Positions 38,256-44,893 of a DNA stretch of 44,893 nucleotides are shown one piece after another. Location: the NCBI GenBank assembly GCA_947173495.1, contig CAMWFQ010000032.1, forward strand, positions 1 through 44,893, in the 5' to 3' direction. Both the position numbers and the translations under genes were made by a program. The first letter of the stretch is position 1, and each line of letters starts with the position of its first letter. The notes below the pieces were generated by a model, which had not been told where the DNA came from, did no database searches, and saw nothing but the letters and a program-made list of their open reading frames with translations. The DNA comes from an uncultured Lachnospiraceae bacterium. Its GTDB lineage: Bacteria > Bacillota > Clostridia > Lachnospirales > Lachnospiraceae.

Positions 38256-38480
38256 TTAAGGAACAATGGAAAAAGTTTTAAAAATTGCCCAGATATAGGG
38301 AGCCCCGAAAACATTCAGAGATTTAGGACCTGTTATTCTGTCAGGATCCTTTTCCAGTTTGTCAAGCGCCTGTTCAAGAGTTGCCTTCGTGATGGATTTG
38401 GACCGTCTGTCCACAAAAATCTCCCCGCCTTTAACTGTATAAGTAAAGGGCAGTTTTTTTACAGTATATAAATTTATCAA
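38256..38480 (-). pseudogene. Fragment of a small conserved accessory protein
   Basis: 74 codons reading LYTVKKLPFTYTVKGGEIFVD and ending NVFGAPYIWAIFKTFSIVP, convergent with and 5 nt after the SGNH-like gene. I recognise this as resembling a small hypothetical family of about 90 residues often seen near mobile elements in Lachnospiraceae. The frame continues upstream without a credible start codon or ribosome site until a stop, so the N-terminus appears lost. Function unknown. A possible relative fragment is at 43644. Confidence 0.45.
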
Positions 38481-38496
38481 TGAACAAACGCTATTG

Positions 38497-38862
38497 ATGA
38501 ATAAATCAGTTATGGAGCCTGCTAAATATGATCCCTATGGAAATATAAGACAATATGGTGCCGTTGAATGGAATGCAGATACCACAGAATTGGAATATCA
38601 AAGGGAACAGGTACGGCGTGCGGGTATGATTTTGCGCAATATATTGTGCCCCGCTCATTTTGATAATTCTAAATCATTCAATACAGTTGCTTCATTAGAA
38701 GAAATATGTGAACAAGGAAATATTTGTACAAAAAATATAGATGACGAACTGATGAAAAAATTATTTTATGTTTCAAATAGTTTAATAAGCGATACTGATT
38801 ATTCGTTAGAGCAGGCTTATGATGCAATTGAGGGTATGATAAATGAGTACTACGGTGATTGA
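38497..38862 (+). CDS. Unknown 121-residue protein overlapping a helicase fragment
   Basis: Not recognised. Polar and acidic, no membrane segment, with RREQ-type helical sequence in the middle and C-terminal YSLEQAYDAIEGMINEYYGD. There is no good ribosome site before the ATG at 38497, so it may be the C-terminal part of a longer protein. It overlaps the helicase reading frame by 20 nt, which implies that the two were an established operon. The divergent neighbour at 38480 leaves only 16 bp for a promoter. Confidence 0.5.
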   Translation: MNKSVMEPAKYDPYGNIRQYGAVEWNADTTELEYQREQVRRAGMILRNILCPAHFDNSKSFNTVASLEEICEQGNICTKNIDDELMKKLFYVSNSLISDTDYSLEQAYDAIEGMINEYYGD

Positions 38863-39376
38863 CTACAGAGAAGCTAAGGATATGATAGCTGAATGGGGAT
38901 ATGATAAACTTACTGCATTGCAAGATGTGGTCTTTAAAGATTGTGGCTGTTGGGAAAATGCTAGAGAGTTTATTATAGGCTCAACATCGTCTGGAAAAAC
39001 ACTGATTCCACTTGTATGTTACAAAACTGATAAAAGACGATTTGAGAGAAAAGCCAAGCTGCTTTATCTAGTTCCATATAGAGCACTTGCTACTCAAAAA
39101 GAAAGAGAGTTCATACAAAAATTTTCTGAAGAGCGAATAATTGTTTCTACAAGTGAATATTGTTCTGAAGATGTTAATGTCATGAATGGCAACTGCGATA
39201 TAGCTATAGTTATATATGAGAAAGTGTTCATGTTTCTCTCAAATGATAAAAATTTTTTGGTCCAGTATACACAAAACGGAAGAGGAACGATAGCCAGTGG
39301 AAAAAAGAGCGATGTGGGAGGACTGCTCCAAACGGGTAAGCGTAAGCAATTAGAAAGGAAGGAATCATATGGCTGA
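38843..39376 (+). pseudogene. Truncated Ski2-like superfamily 2 helicase (N-terminal part)
   Basis: 177 codons. The start resembles a Ski2-like helicase: Q-motif-like GYDKLTALQ (19-27), Walker A GSTSSGKTLIPL (about 46-57), motif Ia LYLVPYRALATQKE, then IIVSTSEY and AIVIYEKVFMFL, the equivalent of the AxYEK motif. The sequence loses similarity soon after, before any DExH motif, and ends in an unrelated basic tail (TGKRKQLERKE). Whole helicases of this type are 700 residues or longer, so about three quarters is missing. Such helicases occur in defence operons such as Hachiman; whether this one did is unknown. Confidence 0.7.
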
Positions 39377-39587
39377 AAGAGAAAGGGAGCATTGTATTGC
39401 TCAAAGAAAAGGGAAAGAAAGAGATTTATATACTTGTCAAGTTTGTGGATCTACCGTTCATGTAGAAGGCCATCATATTATAAATTATCAGTACGGTGGA
39501 GTTGCAAGCATTGATAATATCGTAACTTTGTGTCAAAAATGTCATAAGCAGGTTCACAGAGGTAACATAGATATTCTTAAAATATAG
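39369..39587 (+). CDS. Small HNH endonuclease domain protein
   Basis: 72 residues with a complete HNH motif: CQVCG (zinc pair), EGHHIINYQYGG with the catalytic His, DNIVTLCQKCHKQVH with Asn, second zinc pair and final His. The N-terminus is a basic helix. The ATG overlaps the end of the truncated helicase frame by 8 nt, and AAGGA lies 5 nt upstream. It may be the nuclease of a mobile element or phage, or the surviving 3' end of a larger gene. Confidence 0.75.
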   Translation: MAEREREHCIAQRKGKERDLYTCQVCGSTVHVEGHHIINYQYGGVASIDNIVTLCQKCHKQVHRGNIDILKI

Positions 39588-39685
39588 AAAAATAACATCA
39601 TTTAGCCACACTCCAATTAGTACAGACGGATAACAAAGAAGCCTTAGGGATTTATTAACAATTGATAATTATGGAGGTATCATCA

Positions 39686-39835
39686 ATGAAGTTAAAAGAG
39701 ATTATTTCACAGAAAAAAGCACCTTGCGAAAAATGCCCATATAAATTAGGGATGATTAAAACGCTGGCTAACCCCTGTCCGCAGTGTAAGCTGAACGGTT
39801 ATCGTTCTTATGAATGGTTCCGGAACATGCAGTAG
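39686..39835 (+). CDS. 49-residue CxxC protein
   Basis: A short frame starting MKLKEIISQKK and holding two cysteine pairs, CEKCPYKLG and CPQCKLN, that could bind one zinc; it ends WFRNMQ. GGAGG lies 8 nt before the ATG, an excellent ribosome site. The spacing (about 17 residues between pairs) suggests a zinc ribbon or a rubredoxin-like knuckle. Function unknown. It sits alone between the HNH gene and the convergent rlmI-like gene. Confidence 0.65.
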   Translation: MKLKEIISQKKAPCEKCPYKLGMIKTLANPCPQCKLNGYRSYEWFRNMQ

Positions 39836-39911
39836 CAGGGAAAAGATGTGAAAAAATACTGGCCTTCAGCTTTCACAAATTTTTTTAATCACTCTTACAT
39901 AAATTTAAAAA

Positions 39912-39946
39912 TTCTAAAAAGAAGGAAGGTACGAAAGATCCTTCCT
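39912..39946 (-). terminator. Terminator of the rlmI-like gene
   Basis: On the minus strand AGGAAGG and CCTTCCT form a 7-bp stem (39940-39946 with 39923-39929) followed by TCTTTTTAG, 31 nt after the rlmI stop codon. Confidence 0.75.
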
Positions 39947-39976
39947 CCCAAACCGCTAAAACACAGCATTTCAACT

Positions 39977-41179
39977 TCACCTCTCCTCACACACCTGAAA
40001 AATATAAAATTTTAAATAATAAGACTCATCCGCCGCCCAAAGAATGGGATGATCTGGTGCCTGGGTTCTGAATTCCACCTGTCTCAAACGTTTATGTACA
40101 TTTCTTGCCGCCTGATGAATGGTCTGTGTAAAAAGCTCATATGACATAAAATGGGAGCAGGAACAGGTAGCCAGAAATCCTCCGTTCCTTACAAGCTTCA
40201 TCGCCCGCAGGTTGATCTCCCTGTACCCCTTTACAGCATTTTTAATGGAATTACGGGATTTGGTGAAAGCAGGAGGATCCAGAATGACTACATCAAATTT
40301 TTCTCCCTTTTCCTCCAGTTCCGGAAGCAACTCAAATACATCCCTGCACAAAAATCTTACTCTCTCCGTTACATGGTTTAACTCCGCATTTATAATGGCC
40401 TGATCAATGCCGATTCTGGAAGAATCCACCCCGATCACCTCCTTTGCTCCTGCTTTTGCCGCATTTAAGGCAAAGGATCCTGTATGTGTAAAACAGTCCA
40501 ACACCTTTGCATCTTTACAGAGCTTCTGAACAGCCAGACGGTTATATTTCTGATCAAGGAAAAAGCCTGTCTTCTGTCCATCCTTTACGTCCACCAGAAA
40601 TCTGACACCATTTTCTTCAATTTCCACATTGGTGTCAAACTCCATTCCCATAAATCCTTTCATCCGTTCCATGCCTTCGTTCAGTCTTACCTTTGCATCA
40701 CTCCGCTCATAGATGCCTTTAATCAAAATTCCATCCTTAAGAAGAAGATCCTTTAAAATTTCCACAATCTCCTCCTTAAATCTGTCGATTCCAAGAGCCA
40801 GGGATTCTACTACCAACACATCAGAAAACTTATCAATCACAAGGCCCGGCAAAAAATCCGCTTCTCCGAATATCATCCGGCAACTCCCCGTATCAACTGT
40901 TTTCTTGCGATATTCCCAGGCATCCTTCACCCTCTTTTTCAGAAAACTTCTGTCAATCTGCTGATCCGTATTTCTTGTCATCATTCTGATCCGTATTTTG
41001 GAATTCTGATTGATAAAACCTTTTCCCAGAGGATAACCGTCAAAATCATGGATTACCACAATATCTCCATTAACAAAAGTTCCCATGATGCTTTCGATCT
41101 CATTATCATATATCCACATACCGCCGGATTTAACCGTACGTCCCTCTCCCTTTTTAAGAGTCACTACTGCTTCTTTCAT
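39977..41179 (-). CDS. Class I SAM-dependent rRNA methyltransferase, RlmI-like
   Basis: About 400 residues. An N-terminal PUA domain (EGRTVKSGGMWIYDNEI, about 10-80) is followed by a THUMP-less middle region and a Rossmann methyltransferase domain: GFFLDQKYNR, VLDCFTHTGSFALNAAKAGA (SAM site, about 223-242) and the catalytic FDVVILDPPAFTKSR. This is the COG1092 family, 5-methylcytosine methyltransferases of 23S rRNA in E. coli. I choose the ATG at 41179 with AAAGGTGAG just upstream. Confidence 0.9.
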   Translation of the reverse strand: MKEAVVTLKKGEGRTVKSGGMWIYDNEIESIMGTFVNGDIVVIHDFDGYPLGKGFINQNSKIRIRMMTRNTDQQIDRSFLKKRVKDAWEYRKKTVDTGSCRMIFGEADFLPGLVIDKFSDVLVVESLALGIDRFKEEIVEILKDLLLKDGILIKGIYERSDAKVRLNEGMERMKGFMGMEFDTNVEIEENGVRFLVDVKDGQKTGFFLDQKYNRLAVQKLCKDAKVLDCFTHTGSFALNAAKAGAKEVIGVDSSRIGIDQAIINAELNHVTERVRFLCRDVFELLPELEEKGEKFDVVILDPPAFTKSRNSIKNAVKGYREINLRAMKLVRNGGFLATCSCSHFMSYELFTQTIHQAARNVHKRLRQVEFRTQAPDHPILWAADESYYLKFYIFQVCEER

Positions 41180-41256
41180 TTTCTCACCTTTATACACTTT
41201 CTTTATTTTCATACAGTATATCTGATTTTGCTTTTAAACACAATGTTCTCCTGTGC

Positions 41257-41344
41257 AATCGAGTAGGGATGCTTTTTCTCCCTACTCGCCGCGCGGCCCG
41301 CACGCCGCTTTAGCGGCATATTCCTCTGTGCGGGCCTGCACATA
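41257..41344 (+). repeat. Terminator-associated structured repeat, copy C
   Basis: An 88-bp element from AATCGAGTAGGG to TGCACATA. Hairpin 1 pairs 41260-41269 with 41279-41288 over 10 bp. The linker is CCGCGCGG. Hairpin 2 has the outer stem GGCCCGCAC / GTGCGGGCC (41295-41303 / 41328-41336), the inner GCCGC-TTTA-GCGGC (41304-41317) and 10 unpaired bases. It ends against the terminator at 41348, whose minus-strand T-tract (ATTTTTATG) touches the element. Confidence 0.87.
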
Positions 41345-41347
41345 AAA

Positions 41348-41376
41348 ATCCCCTGAAATTATTTTTTTCAGGGGAT
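41348..41376 (-). terminator. Terminator of the 41401 membrane-protein gene
   Basis: Perfect 11-bp stem ATCCCCTGAAA / TTTCAGGGGAT with a 7-nt loop and a T-run on the minus strand, 25 nt after the stop of the upstream minus-strand gene. Confidence 0.9.
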
Positions 41377-41400
41377 CAGATTCCTATGCCTTTTTTAATC

Positions 41401-42096
41401 TCATGCAAAAAATTCTTCCAGAAGATCCTCCAGTTCATCCTGATACCCGCTTACTGCAGATTCCGGCTCCTTTTTGAAAGTCTCCTCCGGTACTTTTTCT
41501 TCTGTCATTTTCTCTCCCAGAAATTCCTTTACATACTTCTCTCTTTTTTTGATTCCTTCCTCCATCGCATTTTCTTTTTCTGTTTCAAGTCTGGGAGCAT
41601 AATGATTTTCCAGATAATCTGTCAAATTTGTTTTCAGTATCTTTCTTTTCTCCTGTGCATCTACGATCCCTGTTATAGAAAAATACAGATATAACCCGAG
41701 TATACTGATCAGATAATAGGGAATAATCTGAAATATGGTACTTCCTGATGCCAGCGACAGACAAATGGATAATCCTGTCATTAATACAGAGAGCATCATA
41801 AACTGTCCTGAAATATGATCCAGACGCGTCAGTTTTATTTGGGCGAAGCAGACTTTTTGAAGGAACTTGTCCACAAAAACATCTGTATTTACCATTTTAC
41901 CGTTTAATTTGTAATAACTGGCATATTTCTCTTTACACTGCTTTAACTGTTTATTTTTTGTATCTGACATATGATCTGACTGAGATATCATCCTGTAATA
42001 AATGATTCCGGATATCATCTGACAGATAATACTGAAAAATAAAAAAAACGCTATCAGGCCCGTAAGAATTTTGTGCTCAAATAATATTATAAACAT
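41401..42096 (-). CDS. Membrane protein of unknown function
   Basis: 231 residues. One N-terminal membrane segment (about 8-32), a polar region with NTDVFVDKFLQKV, two further segments (about 98-117 and 122-143) and a long charged C-terminal region (Lys/Glu-rich, likely helical). I do not recognise a named family. It has no close partner: 172 nt separate it from the divergent TSCPD gene. A ribosome site GGAGGAAAT precedes the ATG. Confidence 0.7.
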   Translation of the reverse strand: MFIILFEHKILTGLIAFFLFFSIICQMISGIIYYRMISQSDHMSDTKNKQLKQCKEKYASYYKLNGKMVNTDVFVDKFLQKVCFAQIKLTRLDHISGQFMMLSVLMTGLSICLSLASGSTIFQIIPYYLISILGLYLYFSITGIVDAQEKRKILKTNLTDYLENHYAPRLETEKENAMEEGIKKREKYVKEFLGEKMTEEKVPEETFKKEPESAVSGYQDELEDLLEEFFA

Positions 42097-42267
42097 ATTT
42101 CCTCCTTCCTTTACTATATTATAATAAAAGGGGATTTTTCACTCAATAATCAGAGGGCTGTAATTCCTCGTCATTTTTCGTCAAAAATACCCTTTCTTAC
42201 CAGAAAAAGCACTGGCATATGCCGGTATTTTCTGCTATACTTATTTTCTATAGAAAGGATGGGTCAT

Positions 42268-42513
42268 ATGAAATATCAAACAAAAGGTACCTGCTCCACA
42301 TCCATTGATGTAGAGGTAGAGGATGGAAAAGTAAAATTTGTCGAATTTTTTGGCGGCTGTAACGGCAATCTTAAGGGAATTGCAAGCCTTGTTACCGGTA
42401 TGCCGGTGGATGATGCTATTTCCAAGCTGAAAGGAATTCGCTGTGGTTTTAAGGCTACTTCCTGCCCGGATCAGTTGGCACATGCTCTTGAACAGATCAA
42501 AAACGGCAATTAA
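42268..42513 (+). CDS. TSCPD domain-containing protein (TIGR03905-like)
   Basis: 81 residues of a small conserved family named for its TSCPD motif, present here as FKATSCPDQLAHAL. Other conserved parts are YQTKGTCS and VEFFGGCNGNLKGIASLV. Four cysteines suggest metal or redox chemistry. It is similar to the C-terminal part of some ribonucleotide reductases, but its function is unknown. I choose the ATG at 42268 with AAAGGA 8 nt upstream. A palindromic CTGGCATATGCCGG (42212-42225) lies just before a TATACT -10-like box. Confidence 0.9.
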   Translation: MKYQTKGTCSTSIDVEVEDGKVKFVEFFGGCNGNLKGIASLVTGMPVDDAISKLKGIRCGFKATSCPDQLAHALEQIKNGN

Positions 42514-42535
42514 TAACTAACTGGAGGTTCCTTCT

Positions 42536-43642
42536 ATGGGTGGCTTAAATACAGCAAGTGACTTGAATACAACCAAAAAAATAGTTCTTACAGGTGGAGG
42601 AACCGCAGGCCATGTAACGCCTAATATTGCTTTAATGCCTCATCTTAAAGAGGCCGGTTATGAAATTTTTTATATTGGTTCTTATGAAGGGATTGAGAAG
42701 AAACTGATTACCGACTTTGACATTCCTTATTATGGAATCGCTACCGGAAAATTCAGACGGTATCTGGATATTAAGAATCTGACAGATCCCTTTCGAGTAA
42801 TCAGGGGATATGGTGAAGCCAGAAAGATTCTGAAAGAGATCCAACCCAATGTCGTTTTCTCGAAAGGCGGTTTTGTCAGTGTTCCTGTGGTGCGGGCGGC
42901 TGCATCTCTGCATATCCCCTGCATTATTCACGAATCTGATATGACTCCGGGTCTTGCAAATAAATTATGTATTCCTGTCGCCAGCAAAGTATGCTGCAAT
43001 TTTCCTGAAACCCTTGCCATGCTTCCAAAAGAAAAGGCAGTGCTGACCGGTTCTCCTATCCGGGAAGAGCTGACTCGTGGTAATAAAATCGCTGCTCTCG
43101 ATATGTGCGGATTCACTGCAAATAAGCCAGTCATCATGGTGATTGGCGGGAGTCTCGGCGCAGCTTCTGTCAATCAGGCAGTACGTGAAGCATTGCCTAT
43201 GCTTCTAACTGATTTTCAGATCGTTCACATCTGCGGAAAGGACAAAATTGACGCCTCCCTCCTTAAAACAGAAGGATATATACAGTTTGAATATGTTAAG
43301 ACGGAACTGAAAGATTTGTTTGCTATAGCAGATGTTGTGGTTTCCCGGGCAGGAGCCAATTCTATTTGTGAACTTTTAGCTCTTAAAAAGCCTAATCTGC
43401 TGATTCCACTTTCCGCCCACAGCAGTCGGGGAGATCAGATCTTAAATGCCAGATCTTTTGAATCACAGGGATTTTCTATGGTTATTGACGATGACAGTTT
43501 GTCTCCTGATCTTCTGGCGGAAAAGATTATTGAATTATACTTTACCAGACAGACTTATATTGAAGCAATGGGCAGAAGTAATCAGCTTGGTTCTATCAGA
43601 ACCATAATAAAACTGATTCAAAACGAAACAGACTCCTACTGA
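42536..43642 (+). CDS. murG: MurG-like N-acetylglucosaminyltransferase (standalone type)
   Basis: GT-B glycosyltransferase of 368 residues that adds GlcNAc to lipid I in peptidoglycan synthesis. The N-terminal glycine loop is LTGGGTAGHVTPNIAL (about 18-33), then FSKGGFVSVPVV, IHESDMTPGLANK, a second loop VIGGSLGAASVN, and the UDP-GlcNAc site VVSRAGANSICELLAL. The variant GGGTAGH and an additional 13-residue N-terminus mark the standalone subtype seen in Firmicutes that usually have another murG in the mur cluster. GGAGG precedes the ATG; it follows the TSCPD gene by 22 nt. Confidence 0.88.
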   Translation: MGGLNTASDLNTTKKIVLTGGGTAGHVTPNIALMPHLKEAGYEIFYIGSYEGIEKKLITDFDIPYYGIATGKFRRYLDIKNLTDPFRVIRGYGEARKILKEIQPNVVFSKGGFVSVPVVRAAASLHIPCIIHESDMTPGLANKLCIPVASKVCCNFPETLAMLPKEKAVLTGSPIREELTRGNKIAALDMCGFTANKPVIMVIGGSLGAASVNQAVREALPMLLTDFQIVHICGKDKIDASLLKTEGYIQFEYVKTELKDLFAIADVVVSRAGANSICELLALKKPNLLIPLSAHSSRGDQILNARSFESQGFSMVIDDDSLSPDLLAEKIIELYFTRQTYIEAMGRSNQLGSIRTIIKLIQNETDSY

Positions 43643-43643
43643 T

Positions 43644-43763
43644 ATGGATAAGAATATGACAAAAGATTTATTATGGCAATTGATTGTTGCTCATCAAAAT
43701 GAAACTTTTTATACTGGAAACAAAAAATCCAGTGTTTTCGGAACGTTTACCGGGAGAGTGTAG
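43644..43763 (+). pseudogene. 39-residue fragment, possible relative of the 38256 protein
   Basis: Starts just after murG and reads MTKDLLWQLIVAHQNETFYT before a short divergent end that includes VFG. I recall similar N-termini in the small hypothetical family also represented by the fragment at 38256. If so, the middle of the protein has been deleted here. Evidence is weak. Its 3' part lies in the left arm of an imperfect inverted repeat. From 43825 to 43943 I see no gene. Confidence 0.3.
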
Positions 43764-43824
43764 GAATAATCAAGAAATAAACGACTTTTCTACACCCTCC
43801 GGTACTACGTTTCACTTTTGTTTC
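43717..43824. repeat. 108-bp imperfect inverted repeat
   Basis: The outer arms GAAACAAAA (43717-43725) and TTTTGTTTC (43816-43824) are perfect inverses. Inside, AACGTTTACCGGGAGAGTGTAG (given here in two parts: AACGTTTACCGG and GAGAGTGTAG, 43742-43763) pairs imperfectly with 43790-43812. It lies between murG and the prophage remnant. It may be a MITE-like element or a recombination scar; no target duplication was recognised. Confidence 0.5.
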
Positions 43825-43943
43825 TGCAATAAGAATATGACTATATTATGACACAGGTCGTACCTCTTTACAATAAAAAATGCCGCCGATTGTCAATGGG
43901 CAGCGAGGTATTATAACCATATTCAAATTGTACCGGCACGACC

Positions 43944-44147
43944 TTACTGTGCCTTGTTGTAGTTTGCAGAACTGATACCAAGGAGAACCCCAAGGAAGGT
44001 GTCAATAGCCGTAATGGTGCCGACTACCTGCTCGCCATAGGGAAGCCCCCAGATCCCTGCCAGCGCAAAGTACAGAGTACCCGCCGCCGGAAGCAGAAAC
44101 TGCGCGATCCATTTCAGTACATCATAGGTTTTGTTACTCATGCTCAT
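43944..44147 (-). CDS. Phage holin
   Basis: 67 residues with two membrane segments (about 12-30 and 37-58), a short turn with WGLPYGEQ, and the end LLGISSANYNKAQ, matching small holins of Firmicutes prophages. GGAGGA lies 8 nt before the ATG at 44147, which is why I do not use the in-frame ATG at 44168. It overlaps the preceding gene by 14 nt. No lysin follows, although one would be expected next in an intact phage lysis cassette. Confidence 0.82.
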   Translation of the reverse strand: MSMSNKTYDVLKWIAQFLLPAAGTLYFALAGIWGLPYGEQVVGTITAIDTFLGVLLGISSANYNKAQ

Positions 44148-44472
44148 GATTTTGTTCCTCCATTTCATAGGTTGATTTATGAATCGGTAATTTGTTTACC
44201 TCATTCATCACACGTTTTGCGGAGCCGTTTCCGCCCATTTTCTCATAAGGTTTGTAGAGATACTCGTAGAGATTTTCATACTCGTCCGAAGTGATGTATC
44301 CCCTTTCTATGTAGACCATACCCAAATACATAATACGGTCATGCCCAAGCCCTATGAGCATTTCGGTTTTTACGTCTTTTTTCTCAAGCCGCTTTGTTAT
44401 GTAGGCCCACAGCCCAGAAGACGCAAGAACTGAGCTAAATATAGTTAGTAATATTTGAAACCATTGTTCCAT
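44134..44472 (-). CDS. Small phage protein upstream of holin
   Basis: 112 residues, an N-terminal membrane segment (MEQWFQILLTIFSSVLASSGLWAYITKR) followed by a soluble part: LIGLGHDRIMYLGMVYIERGYIT and YEYLYKPYEKMGGNGSAKRVM. This type is common directly before holin genes in Lachnospiraceae prophages; the function is unknown. AGGAGG lies 6 nt before the ATG at 44472, so a longer frame from 44511 is not used. Confidence 0.75.
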   Translation of the reverse strand: MEQWFQILLTIFSSVLASSGLWAYITKRLEKKDVKTEMLIGLGHDRIMYLGMVYIERGYITSDEYENLYEYLYKPYEKMGGNGSAKRVMNEVNKLPIHKSTYEMEEQNHEHE

Positions 44473-44507
44473 GTCATACCTCCTGTATAATATTTTGTGG
44501 CGACCTA

Positions 44508-44873
44508 TCAAATATAACCAGCTTCTTGTTTACGACTGTTACTGTCTTGTCGGATAGAAGCTCCATTGTCATAAATAATCCGTTTCTTTACTTCTGGCAA
44601 CAGAACATCATCACATAATACATGGCGAACGATACGGTCTCTGATTCGAATACTTGTGATAGGTCTTACCCGGCCCCGTTCAGACAGCGAGAATTCTTCC
44701 GTCGGACCATTTTGAAGAGTCCGATTAAGAAGATCATCTTGTATAGAAAAGATATAGCGCAGAAAATTCATCATGAACTTCTGAGTTGTTTCTTTCCATT
44801 TGCTACCTTTCACGGAAGCCTTGTAAGCCCTATACAAATTGTTGGCGTCAGACAAAATCTCTTCATACGTCAT
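44508..44873 (-). pseudogene. Truncated prophage reverse transcriptase
   Basis: 121 codons. The first 106 match the start of a reverse transcriptase of the group II-like/DGR-like kind: NNLYRAYKASVKGSKW, then RGRVRPITSIRIRDRIVRHVLCDDVLLPEV and IIYDNGAS, corresponding to RT regions 0 to 1. Similarity stops there, and a stop codon follows after DSNSRKQEAGYI. The palm with the catalytic YxDD is absent, so it cannot be active. It precedes the small phage protein on the minus strand. The window ends 20 bp beyond its start. Confidence 0.7.
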
Positions 44874-44893
44874 ATTTATTCACCGTGATAGCA

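Noticed and set aside
44508-44873. Active diversity-generating retroelement
   Set aside because: The reverse transcriptase lacks its catalytic palm, and I saw no template/variable repeat pair in the window.

Overview
The window is the replication-origin region of a low-GC Gram-positive chromosome, most likely a Lachnospiraceae member (Clostridia; Blautia or Ruminococcus-like). The evidence is the low GC, strong GGAGG ribosome sites, the order rpmH-rnpA-yidD-yidC-jag-mnmE-mnmG-rsmG-parA-parB on one side and dnaA-dnaN-yaaA-recF-gyrB-gyrA on the other, and clostridial families such as DUF3881, DUF4446 and DUF4358. Genes read away from the dnaA region on both sides. No species is assigned.

Layout. 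1-410: a tRNA-Arg(CCT) gene and three decayed tRNA-Arg-like copies in tandem. 564-13108 (minus strand): housekeeping genes for seryl-tRNA charging, chromosome partitioning, tRNA modification, membrane insertion, RNase P and L34, with an orphan NarL-type response regulator and two perfect parS sites. 13109-15085: bipartite origin with DnaA boxes on both sides of dnaA. 15086-22061 (plus): dnaN, yaaA, recF, gyrB, gyrA. 22186-26218 (minus): an operon of two TIM-barrel isomerase-like proteins and two Gfo/Idh/MocA oxidoreductases, divergent from an FGGY pentulose kinase and araD (26455-28754), giving a small carbohydrate locus without a transporter or glycosidase. 28960-31376 (minus): a DUF2975 / small Xre regulator / DUF4173 operon behind a strong promoter embedded in a dyad. 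31609-33848 (plus): a two-repeat DUF1538 membrane protein followed by a tandem P-II-like protein. 33892-38250: exonuclease III, a DUF4358 lipoprotein, and an MBOAT O-acyltransferase with an SGNH-like partner (cell-surface polymer acylation).

38256-39835 is a scar of accessory DNA: a gene fragment, a truncated Ski2-like helicase, an HNH protein and a 49-residue CxxC protein. 39977-43642 returns to core-like genes (RlmI-type methyltransferase, a membrane protein, a TSCPD protein and a MurG-like glycosyltransferase). 43644-44873 holds another fragment, a 108-bp imperfect inverted repeat and a prophage remnant (holin, a small phage protein, a truncated reverse transcriptase).

The most unusual signal is not a gene. 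Three copies of an 88-90 bp intergenic element (22061, 28813, 41257) share ends, a first hairpin, a GC-rich palindromic linker and a second forked hairpin whose outer stem differs completely in sequence between copies yet stays paired. Each copy sits directly against the T-tract of a rho-independent terminator, in the same relative orientation. Other leads are the tRNA array with conserved 5' halves but replaced 3' halves, the DUF1538/P-II pair, and the parS cluster with two extra half-sites.
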